Below, piece after piece: positions 1 to 10,405 of a stretch of DNA of 64,000 nt; positions within the stretch are counted from its first letter, which is position 1, and each line of letters opens with the position of its first letter. The translations under genes and the position numbers were made by a program. The DNA comes from Pseudocercospora fijiensis CIRAD86. Taxonomy: Eukaryota; Ascomycota; Dothideomycetes; Mycosphaerellales; Mycosphaerellaceae. The stretch covers positions 1 to 64,000 of the forward strand of contig NW_006921532.1 in the NCBI RefSeq assembly GCF_000340215.1, in the 5' to 3' direction. The notes under the pieces are model-generated. The model was not told the DNA's origin, ran no database searches, and was given only the letters and a program-made list of their open reading frames with translations.

Positions 1-119
1 ACCTAACCCTAACCCTAACCCTAACCCTAACCCTAACCCTAACCCTAACCCTAACCCTAACCCTAACCCTAACCTACCCTACCCTAACCCTAACCCTAAC
101 CCTAACCCTAACCCTAACC

Positions 120-160
<41 letters not shown>

Positions 161-293
161 CCCTAACCCTAACCCTAACCCTAACCCTAACCCTAACCCT
201 AACCCTAACCCTAACCCTAACCCTAACCCTAACCCTAACCCTAACCCTAACCCTAACCCTAACCCTAACCCTAACCCTAACCCTAACCCTAAC
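1..293. repeat. Telomere repeat tract (CCCTAA)n
   Basis: The tract is near-perfect CCCTAA repeats read 5' to 3' on the plus strand, as expected for a left chromosome end (TTAGGG on the other strand). Two short interruptions are visible, a CCTACCCTACC slip near 72-84 and an extra A near 138. The Leu/Gly reading on either strand is an artefact of the repeat. TTAGGG is the usual telomere unit of filamentous ascomycetes. Confidence 0.98.
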
Positions 294-372
294 CCCGGTC
301 CGACCCCGACCCCGACCCCGATGCCGATGCCGATGCCGATGCCGATCCCGATCCCGATGCCGATGCTAATGC
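294..372. repeat. Telomere-adjacent variant hexamers
   Basis: The six-base period of the telomere continues, but the unit changes from CCCTAA to GACCCC and then to GATGCC/GATCCC. This looks like decayed or diverged telomere sequence at the telomere/subtelomere boundary. TpG survives here, unlike in the DNA that follows. Confidence 0.8.
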
Positions 373-707
373 CGGGATGCAAAAACCGAAGTCCGAAATT
401 AACCGAGTCGGAGCCGGATCCGAAATATACCTAAGAGCGGGCCGAATACCGAAGTAAGCCCTACTTTCCGATATCTAAGAGCGAGCCGCTTTTCGAAATC
501 CGGGGGCGAGCCGCTTCCCGAAATCTAAAAACGAGCTATATCCCGAGAGCGAGCCGTATCCTAAAGGCGAAAGCGAGCTATATCCTAAAAATAAAAGCGA
601 GCTATATCCCGAAGGCGAAAGCGAGCTATATCCTAAAAGCGAAAGTAAGTCGTATCCCGAAGGCGAAAGCGAGCCGCATCCCGAATATAATATCTTATTA
701 ATAAAGG
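373..707. repeat. Degenerate ~24-bp tandem repeats
   Basis: Repeated variants of AAAGCGAGCTATATCC(C/T)(A/G)AA occur from about 480 to 690. They differ mainly by C/T and G/A changes, as RIP would produce. No gene is seen. Confidence 0.7.
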
Positions 708-1606
708 TATAAGGGTTAGTAGCTAAGAATATATACGAAACTTTAAACTAAACTAAAAGGAGCACTAAATTAATATAGCTACTATCTATATAAAACGAAC
801 TACGAAGAAAGGAAGAAAGGTATCTTAGAAGGAAAGCCCCTTCCTTAGTATTCTACTCTATAGCCGTTTAGCGCGTCCGACGCGTAAGCGTAAGTACGTA
901 TATCCTACTTACTAGCTTCTTAGTAAACCTCTACCTTTAGGTCCTTCCTTACGCGCTAAGCGCGCGCGCGTATTCCGCTTATCTACTATCTCGTAGCGCC
1001 TTTATTTCCTAGCCGACTTACGTAGCGCGCGTATAACCGCTCTTAAGTAAATATATTTCTCCTAGCTCTTCCCTACTTTCTAGTTCCTTCCTACTACTCG
1101 GATCTATCCTACGACTCTATATATCTCGCTTACTATCGTCCGTATATATATACGTATAGTTTAGTATAGTCTTGTTATTTATATATTAATATATAACGTA
1201 TTATTCTACTATATACGGCCTCCGCGGGAGTCCCTAAGATATTACGTTATATAGCTAAATAGGCGGCTAACTAGGCGACCTAGGCGTTCTAGGCGACCTA
1301 GGCGTCCTAGGCGTTCTAGGTATACTAGGCGTTCTAGGCGTACTAGGCGTCCTAGGCGTACTAGGTATACTAGGCGTTCTAGGCGTACTAGGCGTACTAG
1401 GCGTACTAGGCGTCCTAGGTATACTAGGCGTACTAGGCGTACTAGGCGTACTAGGCGTCCTAGGCGTACTAGATATACTAGACGTACTAGGCGACCTAAG
1501 CGACCTAGGCGTCCTACTACTAAAGTAACTTAAATCCGATATTACTTTATAGTATAGCGGCTAGCTTATAGGACTTATTGGTACTTTCTAGGTAGCTACT
1601 ATAATA
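708..1606 (-). mobile_element. Solo LTR of Ty3/gypsy element
   Basis: This segment is similar along its length to 20,037-20,728, which abuts the gag start of the gypsy element, so it is read as a solo LTR of that family. On the minus strand the ends are TATTATAG and CCTTATA, which would be TG and CA ends before CpA/TpG mutation. It is longer than the other copy because of a longer internal 10-bp minisatellite and about 85 extra bases near 900-990. No gag or pol lies beside it. Confidence 0.7.
1258..1510. repeat. 10-bp minisatellite CTAGGCGTAC inside LTR
   Basis: About 25 tandem units of CTAGGCGTAC, with GACC, TTCT and TATAC variants. The same array is much shorter (20,521-20,620) in the other LTR copy, so unit number is unstable. 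Confidence 0.85.
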
Positions 1607-2115
1607 GAAGGGGGCGATAGCGAGCTATATCTCGAACGTAATATCTCGAAGGCGTAGCCCTATTTTAAATATAATATCTAAAATACGATATCTAAAATAC
1701 GATATCTCGAACCGCGATAGCGAGCTATATCTCGAACGCGATATCTCGAAGGCGATAGCGAGTAATATCTAGAATATAATATCTAAAATACGATATCTTA
1801 AACGCGATAGCGAGCGATATCTCGAACGCGATATCTCGAACGCGATAGCGAGCGATATCTCGAATACGATATCTCGGATACGATATCTCGAACGCGATAG
1901 CGAGCGATATCTCGAATACGATATCTCGGATACGATATCTCGAATGCGACGCCTCGTAGGCGAGAGCGGAAATCTCGAACGCGACGTCTTATAGGCGATA
2001 GCGGATATCTCGAACGTAATATCTCGAAGGCGATAGCGAGCTATATCTCGAACGCGATATCTCGCCGTATCTCGAACGCGACGTCTCGTAGGCAATAGCG
2101 AGCTATATCTTAAAC
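1607..2115. repeat. Short tandem repeats GATATCTCGAACGCGATAGCGAG
   Basis: Repeats of GATATCTCGAA and GCGATAGCGAG alternate at roughly 18 and 36 bp spacing. GATATC and its surroundings are partly palindromic. The Arg/Ser-rich reading on the minus strand is a repeat artefact. Confidence 0.75.
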
Positions 2116-2460
2116 GCGCGCTATATACTAAACGTATTCGTATATAGCTATAGACAATTTTTAACTAACTAGCTATTATATATATATATTAGATACTTTA
2201 ATACTATATTAGTAGAGGGAGAAACTTTTAGTATATACCTAAACTTTCGCCGATATAGATAATATATATATTTTTTAAGATAGATACTTTAATACTATAT
2301 TAGTATAGGAAGAGACTTTAGGTATATACCTAAACTTTTATTACTATAGACGCATTTCCGCCTTAAGCTACTAACTAGTAGATATATATATATATAATAT
2401 AGGAGAGGAGAGATATCTACTACTACGAACTAGCTTTAACTATATTACCGACAACTATAT
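2116..2460. other. AT-rich spacer with two PalA halves
   Basis: No coding frame is recognised. GATACTTTAATACTATATTAGTA occurs twice (about 2,190 and 2,285), each followed by a degraded PalA palindrome (2,221-2,248 and 2,314-2,338). Confidence 0.5.
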
Positions 2461-3470
2461 TACCGAATGCTCTACTACTTGTTAAATAGGTTCTTGCCTT
2501 ACTTCTAGTAACTACCGCCCGATAGATCCTATAGGTAATTGTACGCCCGAACTCGCTCCTATATACTTAACCGATCGAATCTAGCTACGAACGCTATCTC
2601 GCTAGCCGCCTAGATACTATTAGGTATAGGTAGCGAACTAGGTAGGTTTATAATAATAAACTTATTACGTAGACCTCTAGTATTCGAGATAGTAGTAGCG
2701 ATCTCTTAAGCGGTCGGCTCTAAGGGTCCGGGTAAGAGAGTAGGTAGAGGAGTAAGTAGTATATCTAAGCGATTAGTAAGTTCGCTATTACTTAAAGACG
2801 GCGAAGGATTACGTAGTAGATTATCGTTAATACTTAGAGATAGCGAAGGATTATATAGTAGATTATCGTTAACCGTAGCTAGCCGTAGGCTCGGAGGTAG
2901 AGGAAGTAGTAGATCGCCGTTTACCGTACTTAGAGGTAGGGGAGGTAGAGGTAGCAATAGAGATAGTAGAGGACTATCTAGCGGCGGTAGTAATATATAA
3001 GCTTTCTTCTACGCTACGGCTACCTTCTCCGCCTAGCGTTCCTTAAATACTATTAGTTAATCCTCGTAGTTATCCTACTCTCTAATAAGGCTCTAAAGCT
3101 CGCGTAGACTCTTTCGAACCTTAGCGTAGGCTAGGTCGGTCGCCTTTATAGCGTTTAGTTTCTAGTTTACTATAGTAACTAATTCGTACTACTTACTATT
3201 AATAATACTATTTTCGACTTCCTCGCCGAGGGATAATACGTTAGGCTTCTAAGGCGGCTACTCTTTATCCTCTTCTAGGGGAGAGGTAGTCTATATTAGA
3301 GAGAACGGAGGTCTCTCTTATCGAAGCTATAAAGGGACTACTATACCCTCCTACTTTACTATATAGGTAAGGCCGTTAAGGATATAGTCGGATAGCGAGT
3401 CGACCTAGTTATAGAACTAGAATACAATATCTATAATCGTTATTAGTATTAACTTAGAAACATTTAGAAG

Positions 3471-3523
3471 AAACTTTAGGTATATACCTAAAGTGTATAA
3501 TAATAGGTATATACCTAAAGTTT
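3471..3523. repeat. PalA element (intron-like gap)
   Basis: Paired AGGTATATACCT palindromes. On the minus strand the first is preceded by TTTAG|GTATAT, and the gap ends in TACTAATAACGATTATAG. This resembles a 5' splice site, branch site and 3' splice site. Confidence 0.65.
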
Positions 3524-4685
3524 AAATAGGAGAATATACCGGTTCTACTTAAGTGCGCTAGCTTTACGGCATCTCCGTATATAAGCTAGTCGGCGTAGTA
3601 CTATACGATACGATTAACCTTATCTTGTTTAATAGTTAGGGGCCTAGTCTTACGCTAGATATACTAACGGTCCTCGACGTACTTAGCGACTAGCTTAATA
3701 TAGAGCTTATCTACTTAGTCCGGTTCTAGGTCGTTATTGCCGAGCTAGTCGTCGTAGTTTCCTTTAGCCTTCTCTTAGATCTATCCGATAACCTTACGAG
3801 CAACCGTACCGCTATATACTAAATAGAATAGCGTCTCGTTCGGTAATAGGTTCTTTACGGTAGGATCTATAATATTAGCCTATACGTTACTAGTACGAGG
3901 GGAGCGTACGCTATATATAGTACGTAGTAGAGCGTCGGCTATAACCGTATAGATACGCGTCTCGATAGACTCTCGAATAAGGCTAGTCGGCTCCTCCGCG
4001 GCGTCGTTTTCGCGTCGCTTAGTATTATTATTTTAGAAAGGGTAGTCTCGTATAATAACCTCTATATCTTCCGGGCTAAGGGTATAGGTAGAGCGAATCT
4101 GCTTAAGGAACCGCACTTTATACTTATACTATAAGGCCTAATCGATACTCTCGTCGATATTTAAGGTATAGACCGTTATATCGTATTCTTAGCCTATACG
4201 GTAAAGTCGACTGCTAGCTTAGCACTTAATACGGAACGAAACGGCGTCGAGTATAACTATAAAGAAAGCTACCTTCTAGTAGTTAGCGGACTCGGCTCCT
4301 ATACGCGAAGAGATAATTATAATTTTAACGCTAGGGTCGTTTAGAAAGGCGCGCTCGGCTAGGACGCGGCTACGATTGCTAATACTAGCGCGGATTACAA
4401 TATATAGGATCTAGAGTAGGCCGCAAATAGCCTCGACGATTAGGAGCGAGATAGGTTCGTAGGCCTAGACTACGAGCTTTAGCAACTCGATAAGTACGAT
4501 GTTTCGGACGATCTCTAGGAAAGTATAATACTTCGGGGATACGCGGTAGAGGAAGTTAAGGTAGCTAAATCGATCCGAGGGTAGTAGTATCTAGAGATCG
4601 CCCTTAAGGGATATATAAAGGTACGTAAAAGGGTCGATAGACCTATTAGTCCTATAATAAAAGGTTAGTAATATCTAAAATATAG

Positions 4686-4740
4686 AAACTTTAGGTATAT
4701 ACCTAAATCGTAGCTAAAAAAGATATATACCTAAAGTTTT
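4686..4740. repeat. PalA element (intron-like gap)
   Basis: Paired palindromes between the two helicase lobes. On the minus strand TTTAG|GTATAT is followed about 75 bases later by TACTAACCTTTTATTATAG, a good branch site and acceptor. Confidence 0.65.
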
Positions 4741-5256
4741 AGAAAACTTATAATAAGTTAATAAGCTTAGTACTCGTATCTAAGCGGCGCCTTAGTATAA
4801 CCGAGCTAATAGGGTTGTTAGAGGTTAGTATAAGCTAACGGCGTAGGCTAGTACTATAACCGGTCTTATCGTCTTCGTCTATAGTATATAGACGCTTACT
4901 ATCTGCCGTATTAGTAAACTACCTATAGGCTCTATTATAGATCGTATAGCTAGTATCGTCTATACGAATCTCGATATTATAGAAGTATATAGGTAGGATA
5001 TCGGTACCGATACGATAGTTAACGCTATTCGCGACGATCGTTTAGCCCTTAATACGGCGGATTTAGACTAGACTTAGAAGTAGTAGTATTACGAAGCCGA
5101 TATTTATCGTACTACCTATCGCCTTATAGATCGCTTTAGGATAGAGCGCGGCTAGGTAGTACTAGTTAAGTAGGAGATCCGGGCAGCCCGTAAGCCTACG
5201 TTAGTAGGAAGGAACTTTAGGCGTATACCTAAAAATTATAATAATCGGAAATAATA

Positions 5257-5310
5257 AAACTTTAGGCACGTACCTAAATCTCGTAAGAATAGGTACGTAC
5301 CTAAAGTTTT
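5257..5310. repeat. PalA element (intron of helicase copy 1)
   Basis: Two TTTAGGTACGTACCTAAA-type palindromes in inverted order, with a half copy at 5,212-5,235 beside them. They lie in the remnant of the intron that follows the Walker A exon. Confidence 0.75.
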
Positions 5311-6919
5311 ATAATAAATCGTAGGGAAAGCTTACTATCGTAGACCTTAATCTAGCGGGTAGTCTCTTTCGCTATCTCGTAGATCGTAACGAGGACCTAA
5401 ATAGTCTTACCGAGGCTAACGTCGTCGCCTATAATAGCGAACCGAGTAGGAGAGAGCATTATACGCTTAAGGTACGCTATACTAGTTACCTACTAAGGCT
5501 ATAAGCTTAGCCCGTAGTATATAGCCTTAAACCCTAACTTAGTAAAGCTGTCTAGTACGCTTAATATTTCGGGTATAATATCGAGCGAAGTATAGGCGTT
5601 CTCGAACGCAAGTACCTTAGCGCTCTTCTAGTTTATAGCGGAGTTAATAAGCGTAAATATCTTACTATCGATAACTAGGGTACTATCGGTATTATAGGCG
5701 CTAGTACGCTTGTTATTAGTGTCTTCGGCGTAATGCTATTAGAAGGCTTGTACTTCGCCTATATTAACCTTAGGTATTATAGTATCGAACCCTAGGCGCT
5801 CGATCTTAGTAGGATCGCTAAAAAGCTATAGATATAGACGCGCGCTACCGGTAGTAAGGATAATATTATTAATATAGGCGATACGCGCCTTGTTATTAGT
5901 AAAGTTGTCTAGGCGTAGGCTAGTCCCTAGATTTATATTACTGCGCTTAGACAAAATATCGAACGTCTTAAGCGTAGTATCCGGATCGGTATTACCTTAT
6001 ATACGCTATATCTCCGTAGTAGTAGATCTATCGTATAGACCCTTCTTAACGAGGTTTAGCAATATCTCTATAATATTGCTTATACGCTCTTCCTACTCTT
6101 TAGTATTTACTCGGCTAGCCTTCGGGTCGATATAGACCGGGATAGTAGTAGTAGCGACGCGGGAGATCCTTATCGGCTCGAGTAATAGGTTAACCGGGGC
6201 GTTATTATTCTTGTTCTTTATCTTATTATATAGGTATAAGAGTAGCAGTCCTCGATAGAGGTCTTCTCCGTATATCTCTAGTTCTAGGACTAGGTAGACT
6301 AGCTAGAGAGTAGGTCTATAAAGCGTAGTAGGAGTGCCTACGAAGAACGTAGGAATATACGCTAGATCTAGCCGATCGATTATAGGATCGAGGGAGTCTA
6401 GAATAACCTTTATCTTCTATACGGCGCGGATATAAACAAAGGCTATACGCTTTAGGTTACCCTTAACGGTATCGGGATAGCGCGGGCCCGTAAGAGCGCG
6501 ATCTACCTCGTCGTCGTCCTCCGCCGTTATACTCTTAACCTTAATCTAGCCTTTAGTAAAACTAGAGATAGTCTTAAGGATCTTATTCGGCGTAAGCTAG
6601 AGTCGGTAGCTCTACTAGTTACCGCTATCTTTCTCGTCGATATCTATCTTATCGACGTCGTTATTAGGGTCTTACTCTACTATATCGTCTAAACCTTAGG
6701 CGTCTTCGCTATCGCTAACGTATTCTAATAAAACAGGCTATTTGCCCTTGCGCTTAGTCGGTCTAGCTTTACGCTAAGTGCCCGCTAGGGGTCTAGCGTA
6801 CTTAGCCGACGCGCTCTCGTATTTACTAAATATTCGCTATAATAACTTAGTACTATTCTAGAGAGGAGAATTGAGAATATAGAAACTTTAGGCGTATACC
6901 TAAATTATAAACCTTCGAA

Positions 6920-6974
6920 GAAACTTTAGGTACGTACCTATTTAATATATAGAATAGGTATATACCTAAAGTTT
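6920..6974. repeat. PalA element, full length
   Basis: Inverted pair AAACTTTAGGTACGTACC ... GGTATATACCTAAAGTTT with about 20 bases between. A half copy lies to the left (6,883-6,905) and another to the right (6,990-7,010). Confidence 0.8.
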
Positions 6975-7023
6975 CATCTTTAGAGTTAACTTAAGGCGTA
7001 TACCTAAATCGTAGTATTTTAAG

Positions 7024-7078
7024 GAAACTTTAGGTACGCACCTATTTAACGCGTAGAATAGGTATATACCTAAAGTTT
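7024..7078. repeat. PalA element, full length
   Basis: Same architecture as 6,920-6,974, so two full elements lie 50 bp apart between the helicase pseudogene and the small gene upstream of it. Confidence 0.8.
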
Positions 7079-7089
7079 TATCTTTTAAG

Positions 7090-7643
7090 TAGAATCGATG
7101 TAACGGTAAAGGAAAAAAAGAATAAAAAAAAGGGGGTATACTTAGGCCTATTATACTTACGACGCGATATAAGTAGAAATACTTAAACGCTAGCTCGAGC
7201 TTCGCTATTATATATACGAACTAGTCGCCGACTAGGATCTCTATAGCTCCTACGGTAGTCTCGTTCTTAATAGATCTAGCGGAGTAGGCGGCTATATAGA
7301 CACCTTAACTATAGGATAGGGCCGTTGCTACGCCGCGGGTCTTGTCTATAATATCCTTAAAGCTATTAACGCGACCTTCCTTAAACCTCTACTCGGCTAG
7401 GTTAAGCTTATCTTAGTCTATCTCTATACCGATAGTCTTGTCCTACTTAGCTTTAGTTAACTTCTTAGGCGTATTAGCGGTCTTAGCCTTCTTTACTAGC
7501 GACTCTTTCGGGGAAGGATCGCCGAGGCTAAGTAGCAAGGTATACTGCTTCTTAGTAGTAGACGTCGGGGTTTAGGGCAGGTCGCTTAGCGGACTAGTGC
7601 CTAATTTGCGCTTACGCGCGCTAGGGATAAGTAGGGAACTTAT
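7090..7643 (-). pseudogene. Small unrecognised Lys-rich protein, RIP-inactivated (copy 1)
   Basis: A minus-strand frame of about 180 codons reads from a likely mutated start (ATA at 7,643-7,641, followed by SSLLIPSARKRK) through a Lys/Thr/Pro-rich stretch. It continues into a more ordered block containing RFKEGRVNSFKDIIDKT and IEILVGD, ending near 7,140. I do not recognise it. It lies directly upstream of the SNF2 pseudogene on the same strand, separated by PalA elements, so it could also be a first exon of that gene. The second copy is at 60,060-60,582. Confidence 0.5.
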
Positions 7644-7712
7644 AGCTACAGTTTTTTCGCGATTATAGTAATGTGTTTCTTTCGAAAATAGTTTAACTGT
7701 TAGTGTTTTTAA

Positions 7713-7992
7713 AGAAACTTTAGGTATGTACCTATTCTAGTACTAGTAATAGTAAGTGCTACGGAAGGTTAATATTAATATTTAAGTTAAGAAGAGGGAG
7801 CAGGTTTATAAAAGAAGAAAAGTTGTATTGCGTACGGACTACGTGTTTGCCGCTAGCGGCATGTCCTGCGTCTAATAGCGATATTTGCTTTTAACGCTTA
7901 CCCGCACTAGTGTTAGGTAATAGCCTATAAGGTTATATAAGGTTATATAAGGTATAACGTAAGGAAATTTTAGGTGCGTACCTAAAGTTCTA
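7713..7992. other. Divergent intergenic region with PalA halves
   Basis: This lies between the minus-strand small gene and the plus-strand gene starting near 8,000. It contains a PalA half at 7,713-7,736, a single PalA palindrome at 7,963-7,990 and GGTTATATAA repeats at 7,931-7,950. It is a likely bidirectional promoter region by position only. Confidence 0.4.
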
Positions 7993-8004
7993 TTAAACGC
8001 TTAT

Positions 8005-9638
8005 TATTGCTACTTACTATAACAACCTTATACTACTATCTAATTAAGGCGAGGATATTATTCTCCGAACTGTCGATCGAGCTAAAGGATTAAATCCTAC
8101 GCTACCTAGTAAACGTTAGGCATAGAGACTATAAAGTCTAGGTTGCTTATAACTATAGCATAGATAGGGAGTAGTAGATATAATATAAGCGCTAGCCGGC
8201 GGGGTTCGGTATCGATAGTTAGACTCGAACTATTGCATAGGATTAGATATATACGGCGGTCCTAGTCGCTCTCTATATTAACGGTAGTCCCGAATTGCGA
8301 CCCTTATTATATATACCTATACTTACTAACTACGGCGACGAAGCGGTTTAGATAGCAATAGCGAGTATGCGGCCTAGTCTCCGGTTTAGCGAGGTCGTAA
8401 TTAAGACGAAGTCGGATCCTCCTTTACCTATTAAGAAGCGCAAACGCTACTTCTCGTTATTGCCGGTACGGAGTTTAACGATATATATCCGTATACTCTC
8501 GATTATATAGGGTAGTTGCTTGCTACCTTATTGTCCTTAGCGGCTAGCGCCGACGCCCGAGAATATACTATAGGAGACGTCTTATAAGGTATTAATTAAT
8601 GCGAGTAGCTATAATAATAGTAGGCCTAGTACGATAGCACAATTATTAGCCGTATTTAGACCGCTATATAGTCTCGGGAATAACCTTTACCTATGCGATA
8701 GAGAACGTAGTTAAAGGAGGCTCGACGAATATATTAACTTAAGCTCGGAGAGTGCACTAAGGCAGTAGTCGCGGTCTATATACGACTAATTACTATTCGT
8801 TAAGTACCTCGTAGACAACCTCTACTTAAGTTATTATAATGCATTCTTCGGGTATTGTAGCTCGGCGTTAGTACCTCTACGACTCTACGACGTCGCCCTC
8901 GTATATTTCCGGTTTATATAGACCTTACGTTCTAGACTCTAGGATGTGCGAGATAAGGATCGGCGGTAGTTAAAAGACGTATAGCAAAGTGCGGATAGAT
9001 TAGCGGTATATACTAGATTTTGCTTAATATCGGTCGTACTCGTATACGGCGGTTTTATATATAATGTTCTAGTTTCTCGCGCGGCGTAGCTACGGTCGCC
9101 GGATTGTAAGAAGTACTAGTGTTTATATTAGATTATTACCGATCTAGGTAATAAGACTAAAGGTATATTTAGCCTTAAGCGTTATACTCGGTATAGACTC
9201 GATAAGAAAACTTAGCTATTAATATAGCATCGCTTCTTAGTTTATTACTATCTACCGGACTTTAACGTTACGATAGCGGATATTAAGGCGCTTCGCTATA
9301 ACCTTAAACTACTATATAGCGAGATAGAGTACGAGATCGGAATCGGGGCATTTAACCTCGAAGGTAACGTTAAAGTCTTAGGAACGATTATATATTAGTA
9401 GCGCTATAGCATCGCCTACCTAGCAAACGGCATAGTAGATATAACCCTAATCGAACTTCTAGAGGGGGAGGAGGCGTACGACAACGATATTACGCTCGTC
9501 GTACTATAGCGACTAAGTATAGCGAAGGAACGCGAGCTACTAGTAATAGAAGAGGGTACGGCTACTCTACGTAAAGTATCGATAGAGGAAGAGAACCCTA
9601 CGCTACTTAAAGGTAATATTCTTAGATTAGGTATATAA
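8005..9638 (+). pseudogene. Unrecognised ~540-codon protein, RIP-inactivated (copy 1)
   Basis: One plus-strand frame can be followed from about 8,005 to the TAA at 9,636-9,638, with every internal stop a TAG or TAA explicable by RIP. Recognisable stretches include MRPSLRFSEVVIKTKSDPPL (from 8,366), followed by a basic PIKKRKR patch that could be a nuclear localisation signal. Further on are PDFNVTIADIKALRYNLKLL (near 9,255) and a C-terminal block with EEGTATLRKVSIEEENPTLL. The start codon is not identifiable. No known domain is recognised. The second copy at about 60,945-62,577 preserves the same frame, which supports this being a real gene. Confidence 0.65.
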
Positions 9639-10343
9639 TACTACGATTATAGAAACAGTCTCCGCAATATTAAATTATATAAATAATTACATAAGCATGT
9701 AAATAAGTAACAACGTCTTTATTCAATTAATTATAGTCCTTCTAGCTTATACAACTACGTAATAATTTCGTTCCTTAAGTAGTTAACTATATAAAGAATT
9801 TAGGGCCTATTAAGTAAAGTTAGTCTACCTCGTTATCGTCCTCGATAACCCTATAGTATATATAAGGGTTAAGAGCTATAGTAATCTATATATTAAGTAG
9901 ACAGTATAATAGAATATCTAGCGGTGTTCTATAGCTCCGAGTGAATGTAAATCGCTATATATAGTAGTAGAGAACGCCTCTTCCGAGATGCTAATTTCCG
10001 ACTTTGTAGGTCGAGATTTCTACCTATACTACGAGGCTCTATCTCTAATAGTATAGTACAGCTTCCGGATAAAGAGAGGTTAGTACTATATAGCAATTTT
10101 GTTATTCTAAGCATATAGAACAATAATAGTATAATAGAATCCTATTATTCTCGACGCTAGTCTAGCAAAGTCGACAAAGCAATAAACCTAGATTATGCGC
10201 TATTATATATAATAGGCTATCTGTTTATTTAGTAGTACGCTAGTCGCTCGCTATTCAATCTTATTTAAGCGCTATCTACTTAGTTAACCGGCCTATATCT
10301 ACTTCTTTAACTATACGATTGAATATTATAGAGACTATACGTA
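9639..10343. other. Intergenic, no gene seen
   Basis: AT-rich sequence between two plus-strand pseudogenes, also present at 62,578-63,222. Several CpA and TpG survive here. No RNA gene is recognised. Confidence 0.4.
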
Positions 10344-10405
10344 TATAAAGGAACTTTAGGTATATACCTATTCTGCGTATTAAATAGGTGCGTACCTAAA
10401 GTTTC
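10344..10405. repeat. PalA element, full length
   Basis: AACTTTAGGTATATACC ... AATAGGTGCGTACCTAAAGT, the standard inverted pair. It sits in the promoter region of the large plus-strand gene. In the second copy of this locus the element and about 60 bases to its left are replaced by an unrelated 111-bp sequence (63,223-63,333). Confidence 0.85.

Larger units (their letters stand above)
2460..6905 (-). pseudogene. SNF2-family helicase/ATPase, RIP-inactivated (copy 1)
   Basis: Read on the minus strand, with TAG/TAA taken as mutated Gln/Trp, one protein can be followed. An N-terminal basic/acidic region (about 6,830-6,000) is followed by a block near 5,400-5,470 reading RFAIIGDDVSLGKTI. This is SNF2 motif I (Walker A), with S likely G before mutation. 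The C-terminal helicase lobe near 4,150-4,330 includes IIIISSRIGAESANYQ and RLYRIGQ, the latter matching the RxHRIGQ motif of SNF2 enzymes. A tail with a coiled-coil-like segment and Leu/Pro/Ser-rich repeats runs to about 2,460-2,706. Three intron-like gaps with PalA palindromes interrupt it (about 5,200-5,330, 4,640-4,745, 3,440-3,530). The DEAH-type motif II region present in the second copy (57.1-58.1 kb) is missing here, so this copy is also rearranged. SNF2 proteins remodel chromatin or translocate on DNA. The specific role is unknown. Confidence 0.85.

Noticed and set aside
74..382. A 102-codon Gly/Leu/Arg reading on the minus strand
   Set aside because: It is the translation of the telomere hexamer and its variants, not a gene.
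1769..2095. A 108-codon Arg/Ser-rich reading on the minus strand
   Set aside because: It is produced by short tandem repeats; no conserved domain or second copy supports it.
5890..6135. Open plus-strand readings of about 81-84 codons at 5,890 and its duplicate at 58,820
   Set aside because: They lie antisense to the helicase N-terminal region, whose minus-strand frame is better supported by motifs in both copies.
2460..6905. Telomere-linked RecQ helicase, common at fungal chromosome ends
   Set aside because: The motifs (DDVxLGKT, RLYRIGQ, DEGH in the second copy) are SNF2-type, not RecQ.
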